A stretch of DNA of 36,638 bases from Muribaculaceae bacterium Zag1 (GTDB lineage: Bacteria; Bacteroidota; Bacteroidia; Bacteroidales; Muribaculaceae). This document shows, one piece after another, positions 24,329 to 32,774 of this stretch (the first letter of the stretch is position 1; the number at the start of each line of letters is the position of its first letter). The notes beneath the pieces are model-generated. The model was not told where the DNA came from and ran no database searches. It saw only the letters and a list, made by a program, of their open reading frames with translations. Made by a program: the position numbers and the translations under genes. The stretch is taken from the NCBI GenBank assembly GCA_002633115.1, contig NWBJ01000022.1, positions 1 through 36,638 of the forward strand, written 5' to 3'.

Positions 24329-25873
24329 TTAGGCCAGCTTGCGCAGCAGGCTATTGAGGCTCACGTTGTCGTGGATCAGCTTGTGCAGGTCGGCGATGGC
24401 CACGCGCTCTTGCTGCATCGAATCGCGCTCGCGCAGAGTCACGGTGTTGTCCTCAAGGGTCTGATGGTCAACGGTGATGCAGTAGGGGGTGCCGATGGCA
24501 TCCTGGCGGCGATAACGCTTGCCAATCGAGTCTTTTTCGTCGTAGTGGGTGGCGAAGTCAAACTTCAGGTCGTTGACGATTTCGCGAGCCTTGTCAGGCA
24601 GTCCGTCTTTCTTGACCAGAGGCATCACAGCGCACTTGACGGGAGCCAGGGGGGCCGGCAGGTGCAGCACCACGCGGCTGTCTCCGCCCTCGAGCTTCTG
24701 CTCTTCGTAGCTTGAGCACAGCACTGACAGGAACATGCGGTCTACGCCGATCGAGGTCTCGATCACAAAGGGGGTGTAGCTCTCGTTGAGCTCGGGGTCA
24801 AAGTATTGTATCTTCTTGCCTGAATATTTCTCATGCTGCGAGAGGTCGAAGTTGGTGCGCGAGTGAATACCCTCGACTTCCTTGAATCCGAATGGCATGA
24901 GGAACTCGATGTCGGTAGCGGCGTTGGCGTAGTGGGCCAGCTTCTCGTGGTCGTGGTAGCGATATTTGTCATCGCCGAGGCCGAGAGCCTTGTGCCAGCG
25001 CAGGCGCCACTCCTTCCAGTAGCGGAACCATTCCATCTCCTGGCCGGGACGCACGAAGAATTGCATCTCCATCTGCTCAAACTCGCGCATGCGGAATATG
25101 AATTGGCGAGCAACGATTTCGTTGCGGAATGCCTTGCCGATCTGTGCGATACCGAAGGGGATGCGCATGCGGCCGGTCTTCTGCACGTTCAGATAGTTGA
25201 CGAATATGCCTTGGGCTGTCTCGGGGCGCAGGTACACGGTCATTGCGCCGTCGGCAGTCGAACCCATTTCGGTCTTGAACATCAGGTTGAACTGGCGCAC
25301 TTCGGTCCAGTTCTTGGTGCCTGAGATTGGGCAGACGATGCCCTCGTCGAGTATGATTTGGCGCAGCTCTTCGAGGTTGTTGGCATTCATGGCGTCAGAG
25401 TAGCGCTGGTGCAGAGCGTCGCGCTTCTGCTGGTGCTCGAGCACGCGGGGATTGGTCTGGCGATAGAGGGCTTCGTCAAACGATTCGCCAAATTTCTTGG
25501 CAGCTTTTGCCACTTCCTTTTCGATCTTGTCATCGATTTTGGCGATTTGCTCTTCGATGAGCACGTCGGCGCGGTAGCGCTTCTTTGAGTCGCGGTTGTC
25601 AATCAGTGGGTCGTTGAACGCATCGACATGACCCGACGCTTTCCAGATCGTTGGGTGCATGAAGATTGCCGAATCGATGCCTACGATGTTTTCGTGGAGC
25701 AGGGTCATAGCCTCCCACCAGTAGCGCTTGATGTTGTTTTTGAGCTCTACGCCGTTTTGGCCGTAGTCGTAGACGGCCGACAGACCGTCGTAGATTTCGC
25801 TCGAGGGAAAGACGAAACCGTATTCCTTGGCGTGTGAAACGATTTTCTTAAATACGTCTTCTTGCTGTGCCAT
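24329..25873 (-). CDS. glyS: Glycyl-tRNA synthetase (single-chain class II type)
   Basis: A 514-residue enzyme that charges tRNA-Gly with glycine; it is the homodimeric (eukaryote-like) form, not the alpha/beta tetramer. The N-terminus KKIVSHAKEYGFVFPSSEIYDGLSAVYDYGQNGVELKNNIK is diagnostic, followed by the motif 2 region (LRPETAQGIFVNY, FGIAQIGKAFRNEI) and motif 3 (ETSIGVDRMFLSVL). The C-terminal anticodon-binding domain (VKCAVMPLVKKDGLPDKAREI) is complete. A promoter is visible at 25967-25998. It heads a minus-strand run including the FKBP gene and dusB. Confidence 0.97.
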   Translation of the reverse strand: MAQQEDVFKKIVSHAKEYGFVFPSSEIYDGLSAVYDYGQNGVELKNNIKRYWWEAMTLLHENIVGIDSAIFMHPTIWKASGHVDAFNDPLIDNRDSKKRYRADVLIEEQIAKIDDKIEKEVAKAAKKFGESFDEALYRQTNPRVLEHQQKRDALHQRYSDAMNANNLEELRQIILDEGIVCPISGTKNWTEVRQFNLMFKTEMGSTADGAMTVYLRPETAQGIFVNYLNVQKTGRMRIPFGIAQIGKAFRNEIVARQFIFRMREFEQMEMQFFVRPGQEMEWFRYWKEWRLRWHKALGLGDDKYRYHDHEKLAHYANAATDIEFLMPFGFKEVEGIHSRTNFDLSQHEKYSGKKIQYFDPELNESYTPFVIETSIGVDRMFLSVLCSSYEEQKLEGGDSRVVLHLPAPLAPVKCAVMPLVKKDGLPDKAREIVNDLKFDFATHYDEKDSIGKRYRRQDAIGTPYCITVDHQTLEDNTVTLRERDSMQQERVAIADLHKLIHDNVSLNSLLRKLA

Positions 25874-25906
25874 TTTTATAAATAGTGTTGTGTTAAGTTA
25901 GCGCCA

Positions 25907-25921
25907 TGCCGGAGACCGGCA
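25907..25921 (-). repeat. Hairpin in the glyS leader
   Basis: TGCCGG/CCGGCA pair across an AGA loop, and the octamer GCGCCATG occurs on either side (25901-25908 and 25933-25940). It would lie in the roughly 90-nt untranslated leader of glyS. I see no T-box-like layout. Confidence 0.35.
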
Positions 25922-25966
25922 AGGGCAGCCGGGCGCCATGGCAGAATTTCTGTTTTTTTCGAATCG

Positions 25967-25998
25967 CAAAGTTACTAATTATTCCCCAATTGCACAAC
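25967..25998 (-). promoter_or_regulatory. Promoter of glyS
   Basis: On the minus strand TAACTTTG (25967-25974) is a perfect -7 box TAnnTTTG. Twenty nt upstream lies GTTG (25995-25998), a near match to the TTTG -33 box. Distance to the glyS start is about 95 nt. Confidence 0.75.
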
Positions 25999-26180
25999 CC
26001 AATACCGACAAAATCCGTGAAATGGTATTCTTGATTCGACCTTAACGAAACGAACTGCTCTCTTTTCCATAATGACAACAAACAACTGTTTAACAATCAT
26101 TTATGGAGAAGAAAGGAAAGAAAGGGAAAAGTCACCCCGAGGGATGCCAGCGGGATGGTTGGGAACATTGGCATATTGGC

Positions 26181-26209
26181 TTGGGCAACTTTGGGCAACA
26201 ATTGCCCAA
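26181..26209. repeat. Triple TTGGGCAA motif, two direct and one inverted
   Basis: TTGGGCAA at 26181-26188 and 26191-26198, then its reverse complement TTGCCCAA at 26202-26209. The arrangement could bind a dimeric regulator or be integrase arm sites. Confidence 0.6.
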
Positions 26210-26521
26210 CGACCAGGCTGTTCCATTTATATTATTGGCTGCAAGTATGATTGCTTCTTGCAGGCCACCTTGATGCCTTTTCTACTCTTGCGGTCATGTA
26301 TGGAGGAGAAAGAGAACAGTATTTGCGCGGTTTTGTCGTTTGGAACAATCAGACATTAGTCTGGCTGTCAGTTAGGAACGCCAAACCGGAAAATTGTCAA
26401 TTGCGCCACCGACCTGCTTTTGAGTATGATTTTGAGTTCTGATTTGGCTTCTTATATTAATTAGCCTTAAAATCAGAGAGGTTGCAGAATACTCTCTTCT
26501 CCAAAATACATGACCCCTGTC

Positions 26522-26529
26522 TAAATTTG
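26522..26529 (+). promoter_or_regulatory. Candidate -7 box upstream of the first integrase
   Basis: TAAATTTG fits TAnnTTTG exactly. No TTTG is present 19-21 nt upstream. It is 122 nt before the integrase ATG. Confidence 0.35.
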
Positions 26530-26651
26530 CATTGCCAAAGCGCACAACGCGTGATGGAAATGGATGGCATTCACGTCTGGCATCAACTGCCGAAATGCGA
26601 TAGCCTCCAACAGCAGAATTCATAAAACCTCCACATTAAAAACGACACAAG

Positions 26652-28040
26652 ATGAAAATAAGCATATACCTGCACAAAGCGCCCAAGGGTGCGAGCAACA
26701 CCGAGCCGAGGCCGGTGTGCATACGTGTGCGCGACGGCAAAACAGACCTGCGCCAGCGCACAGACTTAACGGCCATCCCGAAATATTGGGATGAGGCCAT
26801 TCCGGGCTACAAGAACACCAAGGCTCTGACTAAGGATGAAATACAGAAGTTCAACGGGCTGTTGGCCGACATCATCAGCACCCTGCATAACACGTACGCC
26901 TATGGCTGCGACAAAGAATGGCTTCGCAATATCGTGACCACGGCCATCGCAACTTCTCAAAGAAGTCCACACTTATGCAAGCAGACGGATGGTCGCACCG
27001 TGGCTCCCATTCTCAACGATGTAGAGCCAGGCTCGCTCTGCGAACACCTTCTTTCTTTTATAAGGCAAAAGTCCTTTTGCGACGGGCGCAGGGGGATATT
27101 TGAGGGACATGCGCGCAAGTTGCGCCGCTACGAGCTCTTTCAGCGTGAGTTTGGCGGGAAACCCAATTTTACGCTTCGTGTGGAAACCCTCAGAGAGCAA
27201 GACATCGAGAACTTCCTGCAATATGTGCAGGAGGAGCACCTCTATTATTCTGATGAGAAATACCGCGAGTGGTATAAGCAGTTCCAATTGGGTGCCCATC
27301 CGCCAAAGCCATGCAGCATGAACTTCATGACCAACATACTGAACGACCTCAAAGGTTTTCTCAATCACTTGGTGAAGTCCGGTGAAAGCACGAACACGTG
27401 CCACCGAAAGGTTAAGTCCGCCCCACTTGCATATGCGCCGCCCATCTACCTTACCTTGGAGGAGCGCGGCAAAGTGGAGGACCTCGACCTGTACCACGAC
27501 CCGCTTATGCAGATGCATCGTGACATCTTCATCTTCCAGTGCCTTGTAGGCTGCCGCATCAGTGACCTGCGGCAGTTCTCTCCGCAGAACATCAAAGACG
27601 GATGGCTTGAATACTACCCGTTGAAGACATCCCATCGGGTGTTTGTAAACCAGCATATCACCCATGTGCGTGTGCCGCTGGCAGACAAGGCGCGTGAGAT
27701 TGTCGAGCGGTATAAGGGAAATGAGAACGGTCACCTGTTTCCGACATTCGGAACGCAACGTTACAACCACGCCATCAAGATGCTCCTGTTCATGTGCGGC
27801 ATTGATAGAATGGTGTGGAGCCGCGACCCCATTACAAAGCAGTTGGTACAGGTGCCGCTGTATCAGGCGGCGGCATCCCACCTTGCACGAAAGACCTTCA
27901 TCGCCAACATGTATGCCATGGTCAAGGACCCGAATCTGATAGCCTCAATGACCGGGCATATTGAGAACAGCATGGCGTTCTTCCGTTACCGCCAAATCAC
28001 AGATGAGATTAAGGCGGATGTCATTCACCTCATAGACTAA
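26652..28040 (+). CDS. Tyrosine integrase 1 of the mobile element
   Basis: A 462-residue site-specific recombinase. The N-terminal arm-binding type domain is about 1-125 (starts MKISIYLHKAPKG, CIRVRDGKTDLRQRTDL), a SAM-like core-binding domain about 125-260, the catalytic domain about 265-462. The catalytic set is complete: Arg302 (GCRISDL), Lys325, His410 and Arg413 (SHLARKTF), His436 (TGHIENS) and Tyr446 (FFRYRQI). This differs from the recombinase at 15610, which lacks the first Arg. The next integrase starts 10 bp after its stop and is clearly a paralogue, so the two are translated from one mRNA. Expected role: integration and excision of the element, possibly as a pair. Confidence 0.92.
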   Translation: MKISIYLHKAPKGASNTEPRPVCIRVRDGKTDLRQRTDLTAIPKYWDEAIPGYKNTKALTKDEIQKFNGLLADIISTLHNTYAYGCDKEWLRNIVTTAIATSQRSPHLCKQTDGRTVAPILNDVEPGSLCEHLLSFIRQKSFCDGRRGIFEGHARKLRRYELFQREFGGKPNFTLRVETLREQDIENFLQYVQEEHLYYSDEKYREWYKQFQLGAHPPKPCSMNFMTNILNDLKGFLNHLVKSGESTNTCHRKVKSAPLAYAPPIYLTLEERGKVEDLDLYHDPLMQMHRDIFIFQCLVGCRISDLRQFSPQNIKDGWLEYYPLKTSHRVFVNQHITHVRVPLADKAREIVERYKGNENGHLFPTFGTQRYNHAIKMLLFMCGIDRMVWSRDPITKQLVQVPLYQAAASHLARKTFIANMYAMVKDPNLIASMTGHIENSMAFFRYRQITDEIKADVIHLID

Positions 28041-28050
28041 CTGCACGAAC

Positions 28051-29388
28051 ATGAAAGTAACAGCATTCCTTCGCCAGAAGTCCTCGGCCAAAAACAACGT
28101 GACCGACCAGGCAACAGTATTCTTCCGCGTGCGTGACGGCAAGACGGATTTAAAGGCCGCTTCCGAACTGACCATCAATCCCAACCACTGGAGCCAAGAG
28201 AAGCAAGGCTATAAGTCGCGCGTGGCTCTTGTAAGAGAGGAGAAGCGCAGAGCGTTCGACAATCAGGTGCGCGAGATAACCAACCTTATATCAGAGAGGT
28301 ACTATCGCGGTGCCGGCAGCGAGTGGTTGCGCAATCTGTTGGAGAGTTATCACCATCCCAATATCTTCACGACAGGCGAGACGGCCATAGACACCAGTCT
28401 GGCAGCGCAGGCACGCGATTATGCCCAAAAACATGATATAGTGGAATCTTCGGCAAAGACATACTGCTACATAGCAGCCATTGTGGAGAGGTTCCAGTTA
28501 TACCAAAGAAAGGTGAACCACCGGAAGAACTTCGTGCTCCATGTGGACAGCATGACCACCGCCGACCTGTATGAGCTCAAACACTACATCGCAACCGAGC
28601 ACACGCTGGCTTCCAAGCATCCGTGGCTCTTTGAGGGCATGGAAACGTGGCGCATACCCAAGTCCCCACGTTCAGCCAACACCATATACAGCCTATTCAA
28701 ACTGATAGGCATTGTGGTTGATTGGGCAAAAAAGCAAGGCATACCCACCACCTCTCCATTCGCTGGTTTTGAGCTGTCTGCACCTGTCTATGGCATTCCC
28801 TATTTCCTCAATCTTGAGGAGCGTGACCGCATCTATGCACTTGACCTGGCAGGTTGCTCAGCCCGTTTGAACAGGCATCGCGACGCATTCATGTTCCAGT
28901 GTATGGTAGGATGCCGCAAAGGAGACCTCGACCGCTTGTCGTTTCAGAACATCAAAGACGGCATTCTGGAATATATGCCGCACAAGACGATGAAAAGCAG
29001 CGGACGCACAGTAAGAGTGCCGCTCACCGAGAAGGCCAAAGCGATATTGGAGAAATACGAATACCGCCGACGCGAGAAAAACCTGTTCCGCTGTCTGGAC
29101 GACAAGCAGTACAATGCGAGCATACGTGAGTTGTGCCGCATGGCGGGTGTCACTCGCTCGGTGTCGATACTCGACCCTAAGACGCGCCGGGAAGTGCAAC
29201 GCCCAATCTGCGAGATTGCCAGCAGCCATCTGGCGCGAAGAACCTTTATCGGGAACCTGTACCGCAAGGTAAAAGACCCGAACCTGATAGCCTCGATGTC
29301 GGGACACGTCGAAGGCAGCAAGGCATTCAACCGCTACCGAGCCATTGACGACTCGATGAAAGTTGAACTGGTCGGTCTTATCAGCTGA
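28051..29388 (+). CDS. Tyrosine integrase 2 of the mobile element
   Basis: A 445-residue paralogue of integrase 1. Matching landmarks include FFRVRDGKTDLKAASEL, the catalytic box MVGCRKGDLDRLSFQNIKDGILEY, and the C-terminal block KVKDPNLIASMSGHVEGS. The catalytic residues are complete: Arg289, Lys312, His393 and Arg396 (SHLARRTF), His419 and Tyr429 (FNRYRAI). Divergence from integrase 1 is substantial in the N-terminal and middle domains, so the pair is old rather than a fresh duplication and each may recognise a different part of the att sites. Two adjacent active integrases occur in other Bacteroidetes elements, but why both are kept is not known to me. Confidence 0.92.
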   Translation: MKVTAFLRQKSSAKNNVTDQATVFFRVRDGKTDLKAASELTINPNHWSQEKQGYKSRVALVREEKRRAFDNQVREITNLISERYYRGAGSEWLRNLLESYHHPNIFTTGETAIDTSLAAQARDYAQKHDIVESSAKTYCYIAAIVERFQLYQRKVNHRKNFVLHVDSMTTADLYELKHYIATEHTLASKHPWLFEGMETWRIPKSPRSANTIYSLFKLIGIVVDWAKKQGIPTTSPFAGFELSAPVYGIPYFLNLEERDRIYALDLAGCSARLNRHRDAFMFQCMVGCRKGDLDRLSFQNIKDGILEYMPHKTMKSSGRTVRVPLTEKAKAILEKYEYRRREKNLFRCLDDKQYNASIRELCRMAGVTRSVSILDPKTRREVQRPICEIASSHLARRTFIGNLYRKVKDPNLIASMSGHVEGSKAFNRYRAIDDSMKVELVGLIS

Positions 29389-29426
29389 CACAGCCAGCCT
29401 TGCACACAACATACCTATTTCTAACC

Positions 29427-29467
29427 GGCTGCGGCGACGAGTGCTGTCCCGCCTTGCCACCGCAGCC
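29427..29467 (+). repeat. Inverted repeat after integrase 2
   Basis: GGCTGCGG (29427-29434) pairs with CCGCAGCC (29460-29467) around a 25-nt loop, in the 90-bp gap before the next gene. Possible attenuator separating integrase expression from the accessory genes. Confidence 0.45.
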
Positions 29468-29478
29468 CAAAAACCAAA

Positions 29479-30177
29479 ATGCCGATGAGTAAACTCTACT
29501 CGAAATCGAAAATGGGCGTGCCGTTTGGCGGTTTCACACTGCCCATTGACTTCTTGAACCGCTATTTCCATCTGCCTAAGCGCAATGGCGACCGTTACGA
29601 AAAGGAACCGCCCATGCGCTACAACCATCTCGATGCTTTCCGCGACCTCCTGTGGCGGGCTTGCGAGCAGTGGCTTGGTCAGACCACATGCCACGGCAAG
29701 ACGGTTACACTCACAGCCGGGCAGTTCATTGTGACGTTCTCCGAGCTTGCCGCCGACTGGCTCTGGCATCGCACCGACACAAAGAACTTCCTGCTTGACC
29801 TGCAGGAACGTGGGTACATCACGGTCGAGGAGATGGGCAAGTTCTGCTTAGTGTCCTTCACACGCCACAAGGAGCAGATTGCCAAGTTCATTGCAGAACA
29901 TCCCGAGACGCAGAAGGAGAAGAAGCGCCGCAAGCGCAGAGTTAAGAAGGAGGACAAACTCCCCGCTTCTACACTGCCTGTTGCACAGGAAGACGAGCAT
30001 TCTGATGCAGACAAGGCAGAAATGCAGTCGGCCAATGTTGCCACTCCTGCAACAAAAGAACAGTTGCTCTTGTCGATGGAGCATGAGAAAGAGATTGCAC
30101 CTAACATGCAATCCGCCACCAATCTTGGTAAGATTGCAGATGGCAGAGATGTGGCACTTAACGGAAAGGAGGTGTAA
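29479..30177 (+). CDS. Winged-helix-like protein of the mobile element, unknown function
   Basis: A 232-residue protein I cannot assign to a named family. Residues about 70-125 (TLTAGQFIVTFSELAADWLWHRTDTKNFLLDLQERGYITVEEMG) read like a winged helix of the replication-initiator/DnaD-like type: a start helix, a recognition-like segment and a beta wing. Then comes a highly basic stretch KEKKRRKRRVKKED at about 145-160, suggesting nucleic acid binding, and a low-complexity acidic tail. Start at 29479; the next Met (29485) is also possible. The following HTH gene begins 3 bp after the stop. In context it may control excision or replication of the excised form; this is inference only. Confidence 0.7.
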   Translation: MPMSKLYSKSKMGVPFGGFTLPIDFLNRYFHLPKRNGDRYEKEPPMRYNHLDAFRDLLWRACEQWLGQTTCHGKTVTLTAGQFIVTFSELAADWLWHRTDTKNFLLDLQERGYITVEEMGKFCLVSFTRHKEQIAKFIAEHPETQKEKKRRKRRVKKEDKLPASTLPVAQEDEHSDADKAEMQSANVATPATKEQLLLSMEHEKEIAPNMQSATNLGKIADGRDVALNGKEV

Positions 30178-30180
30178 CGA

Positions 30181-30504
30181 ATGGATCTATACTCTATGAT
30201 AGAGGCCGGTGGTCGCATGAAGTTTGAGGTTACTGGTGAAGATCTGGTGATGTTCGCCGACCGACTGATTGCCAAGGCTCAAGAGATGAAAGAGATTGAA
30301 ATCGCCACTCGTCCGAAAGACGAGACCTATCTTTCGGCAGCAGAGACAGCCGAGTTGTGCCATGTTTCCAAAACTACCCTGTGGACTTGGGAGAAGGCGG
30401 GCTACCTCGTCCCTGCCCATGTTGGCAAACGCAAGTGCTATGCCAAGTCGGAAATCGACCGCTTGCTGGCGGGAGAAAAAGGTACGCTGCGCAACCCCAA
30501 ATGA
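30181..30504 (+). CDS. Excisionase-like helix-turn-helix protein
   Basis: A 107-residue DNA-binding protein. The HTH_17/MerR-type segment is at about 50-97: TYLSAAETAELCHVSKTTLWTWEKAGYLVPAHVGKRKCYAKSEIDRLLAG split over helix-turn-helix and wing. Proteins of this type act as Xis factors or regulators in Bacteroidetes mobile elements and bend att DNA for excision. An N-terminal helix (EDLVMFADRLIAKAQ) precedes the HTH. The stop overlaps an ATG (ATGA at 30501-30504) that opens the following long frame. Confidence 0.85.
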   Translation: MDLYSMIEAGGRMKFEVTGEDLVMFADRLIAKAQEMKEIEIATRPKDETYLSAAETAELCHVSKTTLWTWEKAGYLVPAHVGKRKCYAKSEIDRLLAGEKGTLRNPK

Positions 30505-31307
30505 CAATCATTCAGAAACATGTTTCCATAGCAGTGCGGCGAACACCACTCTCCATCAGGTGCAAACCGCATTGCTGTGGGGACACAAACCAACCTGTTA
30601 CCATGCAACAATCATTTTTTCTTTTCACAGGCAAAAATCGCCTATGCAAACCACTGCCACTGGATTTGGCAAAGTGCTATGCCATACATCGCATAGAGAC
30701 AAGCCGTCCTGCATTCATCCGTTTCCGAGCTGTGCAGTTCGTCTTTGATACCCGCCATTCCAAAGCTGGTACCTCTTCTAATAACTATTGTCACTACCGA
30801 TGCATCAATCCGGCAGTCAGAGGATATTCACCCCTGACGGCCAATCGGCTCACTTCTTCTTTCCCTGCCATTACAGCGTCTTTTAGTCCTTGCAGCAAAA
30901 GTCCCTTAAGGGAGAAGGAACAGGCTGCTATGCCACAGCTATATGTGCTGCAAGAAGGAGGCTTGGCAATTGTTCCTCTTCATTGCCACATACACGAGAT
31001 TCTTGCCTCCTCAGCGAGCAATCACTACAAGATGGGCAACCTTACGCCTAGGGTTAAAACACGCCGTCAGACATCGAAGAAACGTCTTTGCCGCTATAAG
31101 AATGCAGGTGCTTGTACGCAGTTCTTCACCAGTGGCGGAACCACGTCCAACCACGAAGATTTTATATCTGAGTGGGTGGGGAGCAAGTTAATGTTTTCTG
31201 ACGGCAGAAAACCCCGCTGCGGCTCACGCCTTGCTCTATCCTCGTTGGCACTCACATTACTTCCAGAACTTGCCCCACCCACTGATTATGAACAAGAAAC
31301 AAGATAA
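30501..31307 (+). CDS. Doubtful 268-codon frame between excisionase and MobC
   Basis: An ATG overlapping the excisionase stop opens a frame that runs without interruption to 31307, 20 bp into mobC. Coupled start and end would suit a real gene. Against it, the residue composition is odd (12 Cys, many Pro, Ser and His), no domain is recognisable, and the region upstream of mobC is where an oriT is expected. I leave it as a candidate only. Confidence 0.3.
   Translation: MTIIQKHVSIAVRRTPLSIRCKPHCCGDTNQPVTMQQSFFLFTGKNRLCKPLPLDLAKCYAIHRIETSRPAFIRFRAVQFVFDTRHSKAGTSSNNYCHYRCINPAVRGYSPLTANRLTSSFPAITASFSPCSKSPLREKEQAAMPQLYVLQEGGLAIVPLHCHIHEILASSASNHYKMGNLTPRVKTRRQTSKKRLCRYKNAGACTQFFTSGGTTSNHEDFISEWVGSKLMFSDGRKPRCGSRLALSSLALTLLPELAPPTDYEQETR
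30505..31287. other. 783-bp region expected to hold the origin of transfer
   Basis: This gap lies directly upstream of mobC, the usual place for oriT in MOBP systems. Apart from the doubtful long frame, it contains an imperfect hairpin at 31090-31138 (CCGC and AAGAATGC arms against GCAGTTCTT and GCGG), a direct repeat AACCACG (31139-31145 and 31149-31155) and a TCCCTTAAGGGA palindrome near 30901. The hairpin next to a short direct repeat is the best oriT candidate; the nic site cannot be placed from sequence alone. Confidence 0.4.
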
Positions 31308-31695
31308 TACTGCGGCACATGCCGCTCCGCGACCCTTGCCAGAGAACCATACCGCGAACAAGGGCGGCAGACCGCCTAAGTCGGCTGATGAGAAACGCGA
31401 CAAGCGTAAGTACGTCTATCTAACCCAGAGCGAGTTTGACAGCGTGAACGACTTCTGTGATGAGAACAACTATTCTGATTCCGACTTCTTCCGCGACATG
31501 GCATTCAAGGGCAAGGTCGTGGCAGCGGTTACAGAGGGGGAAGGACGTTTGATGCGCAGTTTGGCCGGTATGGCAAACAACCTCAACCAGATTGCCCATC
31601 GTGCCAATAGGGACGGATTTGGCGCTCACGTCCGAGAGATAGTTGAGATACGCGACAGGATAGCCAATGTAATAATCAATACCCAGCAGAAATGA
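31288..31695 (+). CDS. mobC: MobC-family relaxosome accessory protein
   Basis: A 135-residue protein. The frame is open from 31231 but the ATG at 31288 (MNKKQDN) is the natural start. A Pro/Lys-rich N-terminus (GGRPPKSADEKRDKRKYVYLTQSEFDSV) leads into a ribbon-helix-helix-like segment and then the MobC signature MRSLAGMANNLNQIAHRANRDG. MobC proteins bind oriT and help the relaxase open and nick it. Its stop overlaps the relaxase ATG by 4 bp. Confidence 0.9.
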   Translation: MNKKQDNTAAHAAPRPLPENHTANKGGRPPKSADEKRDKRKYVYLTQSEFDSVNDFCDENNYSDSDFFRDMAFKGKVVAAVTEGEGRLMRSLAGMANNLNQIAHRANRDGFGAHVREIVEIRDRIANVIINTQQK

Positions 31696-32759
31696 TTGCC
31701 AAGATAAGCAACGGGAACAACTTCTCTGGAATAGCGGAGTATGTCTATCAGAGCAAAGGCGAGCATGCGCGTATCATTGCCACAGAGGGAGTATGCGATT
31801 TCAACATCGAGGCGATGGTTGCTGGATTCAAGTTGCAGGCGCAGATGCGTCCCAAGTGCAAGGAACCTGTCGGACACTTTGCCCTTAGTTTCTCGCCCAA
31901 GGATGCGGAACGCTGCACGGACGAGTTCATGCGCGATGTGGCATTGGAGTATATGCAGCGAATGGGATTCACCGATACGCAATATGCCATGTTTCGCCAC
32001 ACCGACCGCAACCATCCCCATTTGCATGTCGTTTACAACCGTGTGAACAACAAACGGCAGGAAATATCCAACCGCAACGACCGCAAGCGGAGCAAACGCA
32101 TTTGTCGCCAGATTACACAAAAGTATGGGTTGCATTTCGGCAACGGCAAGGAGTATGTGAACCGCGACCGGCTGAAAGGTGCCGACAAAGTGAAGTATGC
32201 CATATACGATGCGCTCAAAGAGGCGCTCACCTTTTCCAAGAACTGGGCGCAGTTGCGTTCAGCATTGGCAGACGAACAGATTGCAGTTTCATTCAGGACT
32301 GGCCAGGATGGTACGCCTTATGGCGTTATCTTCACCATGGACGACATCAGCTTTGGAGGCAGCACCATTGACAAGTCAATGAGCTATGCCAAAATCAGCA
32401 AGGCACTTGCCGTGAACCTGGCTGAGACGGAACGAATGCCCAGGTCTGCTGCATCTCACGAAACATCGCCTGCCGAGGCGGGACAACATTCTGTTCCTGC
32501 AGTCAAGACAAGTGGTTACACACAAGTGCAGGAAGATGAGATTATGCAGAATATTACCGACGCTGCAAACAATGCAGAATCGTCTGGCGACAATGGCACG
32601 GCAGTTATACACACCATCGCCGATGCAGTATTGGCAGCTGCGTCTGCAGAGGTACATGTCAGTCCGGCAGGTGGTGGCGGTAACAATAATGATGACCGCA
32701 AGAAGAAACGTCATGAAGAACACCCTGCCGTCGCTCCACGCAGGAGAGGACGGCACTAA
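31692..32759 (+). CDS. Relaxase/mobilization nuclease (MOBP type)
   Basis: A 355-residue relaxase that would nick oriT and pilot the strand into the recipient. Motif I region MIAKISNGNNFSGIAEYVY offers Tyr17 as the likely catalytic residue; motif II is EPVGHFALSFSP (about 58-69); motif III is HTDRNHPHLHVVYNRV with metal-binding His103, His108, His110 and His112. The nuclease domain ends near residue 220. The tail (about 250-355) is low-complexity Ala/Glu/Gly and basic at the end (KKKRHEEHPAVAPRRRGRH). At this length no helicase or primase domain is attached. It is translationally coupled to mobC. Confidence 0.93.
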   Translation: MIAKISNGNNFSGIAEYVYQSKGEHARIIATEGVCDFNIEAMVAGFKLQAQMRPKCKEPVGHFALSFSPKDAERCTDEFMRDVALEYMQRMGFTDTQYAMFRHTDRNHPHLHVVYNRVNNKRQEISNRNDRKRSKRICRQITQKYGLHFGNGKEYVNRDRLKGADKVKYAIYDALKEALTFSKNWAQLRSALADEQIAVSFRTGQDGTPYGVIFTMDDISFGGSTIDKSMSYAKISKALAVNLAETERMPRSAASHETSPAEAGQHSVPAVKTSGYTQVQEDEIMQNITDAANNAESSGDNGTAVIHTIADAVLAAASAEVHVSPAGGGGNNNDDRKKKRHEEHPAVAPRRRGRH

Positions 32760-32774
32760 TCATTAGATGTCTAT

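Larger units (their letters stand above)
25874..26651. other. Intergenic region of 778 bp, left boundary zone of the mobile element
   Basis: The first 125 bp are the glyS leader and promoter. The rest has only short frames with poor coding character (the longest, 26072-26359 on the plus strand, is not convincing). It contains a triple TTGGGCAA motif (26181-26209) and a -7-like TAAATTTG (26522-26529) ahead of the first integrase. The left attachment site of the element should lie here, but I could not find a direct repeat shared with the right end. Confidence 0.6.

Noticed and set aside
25874-25966. T-box riboswitch ahead of glyS
   Set aside because: The leader is short and has a single small hairpin with no T-box sequence or terminator/antiterminator pair.
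26072-26359. A 95-codon plus-strand frame in the gap before the element
   Set aside because: Composition is not protein-like (many Trp, Cys and Gly from repeats), it includes the TTGGGCAA repeat, and no family is seen.
26973-27881. A 302-codon minus-strand frame opposite integrase 1
   Set aside because: The plus strand codes for a complete integrase with all catalytic residues; the antisense product shows no motif.
28858-29769. A 303-codon minus-strand frame opposite integrase 2 and the next gene
   Set aside because: It spans two real plus-strand genes and the gap between them, and has no recognisable domain.
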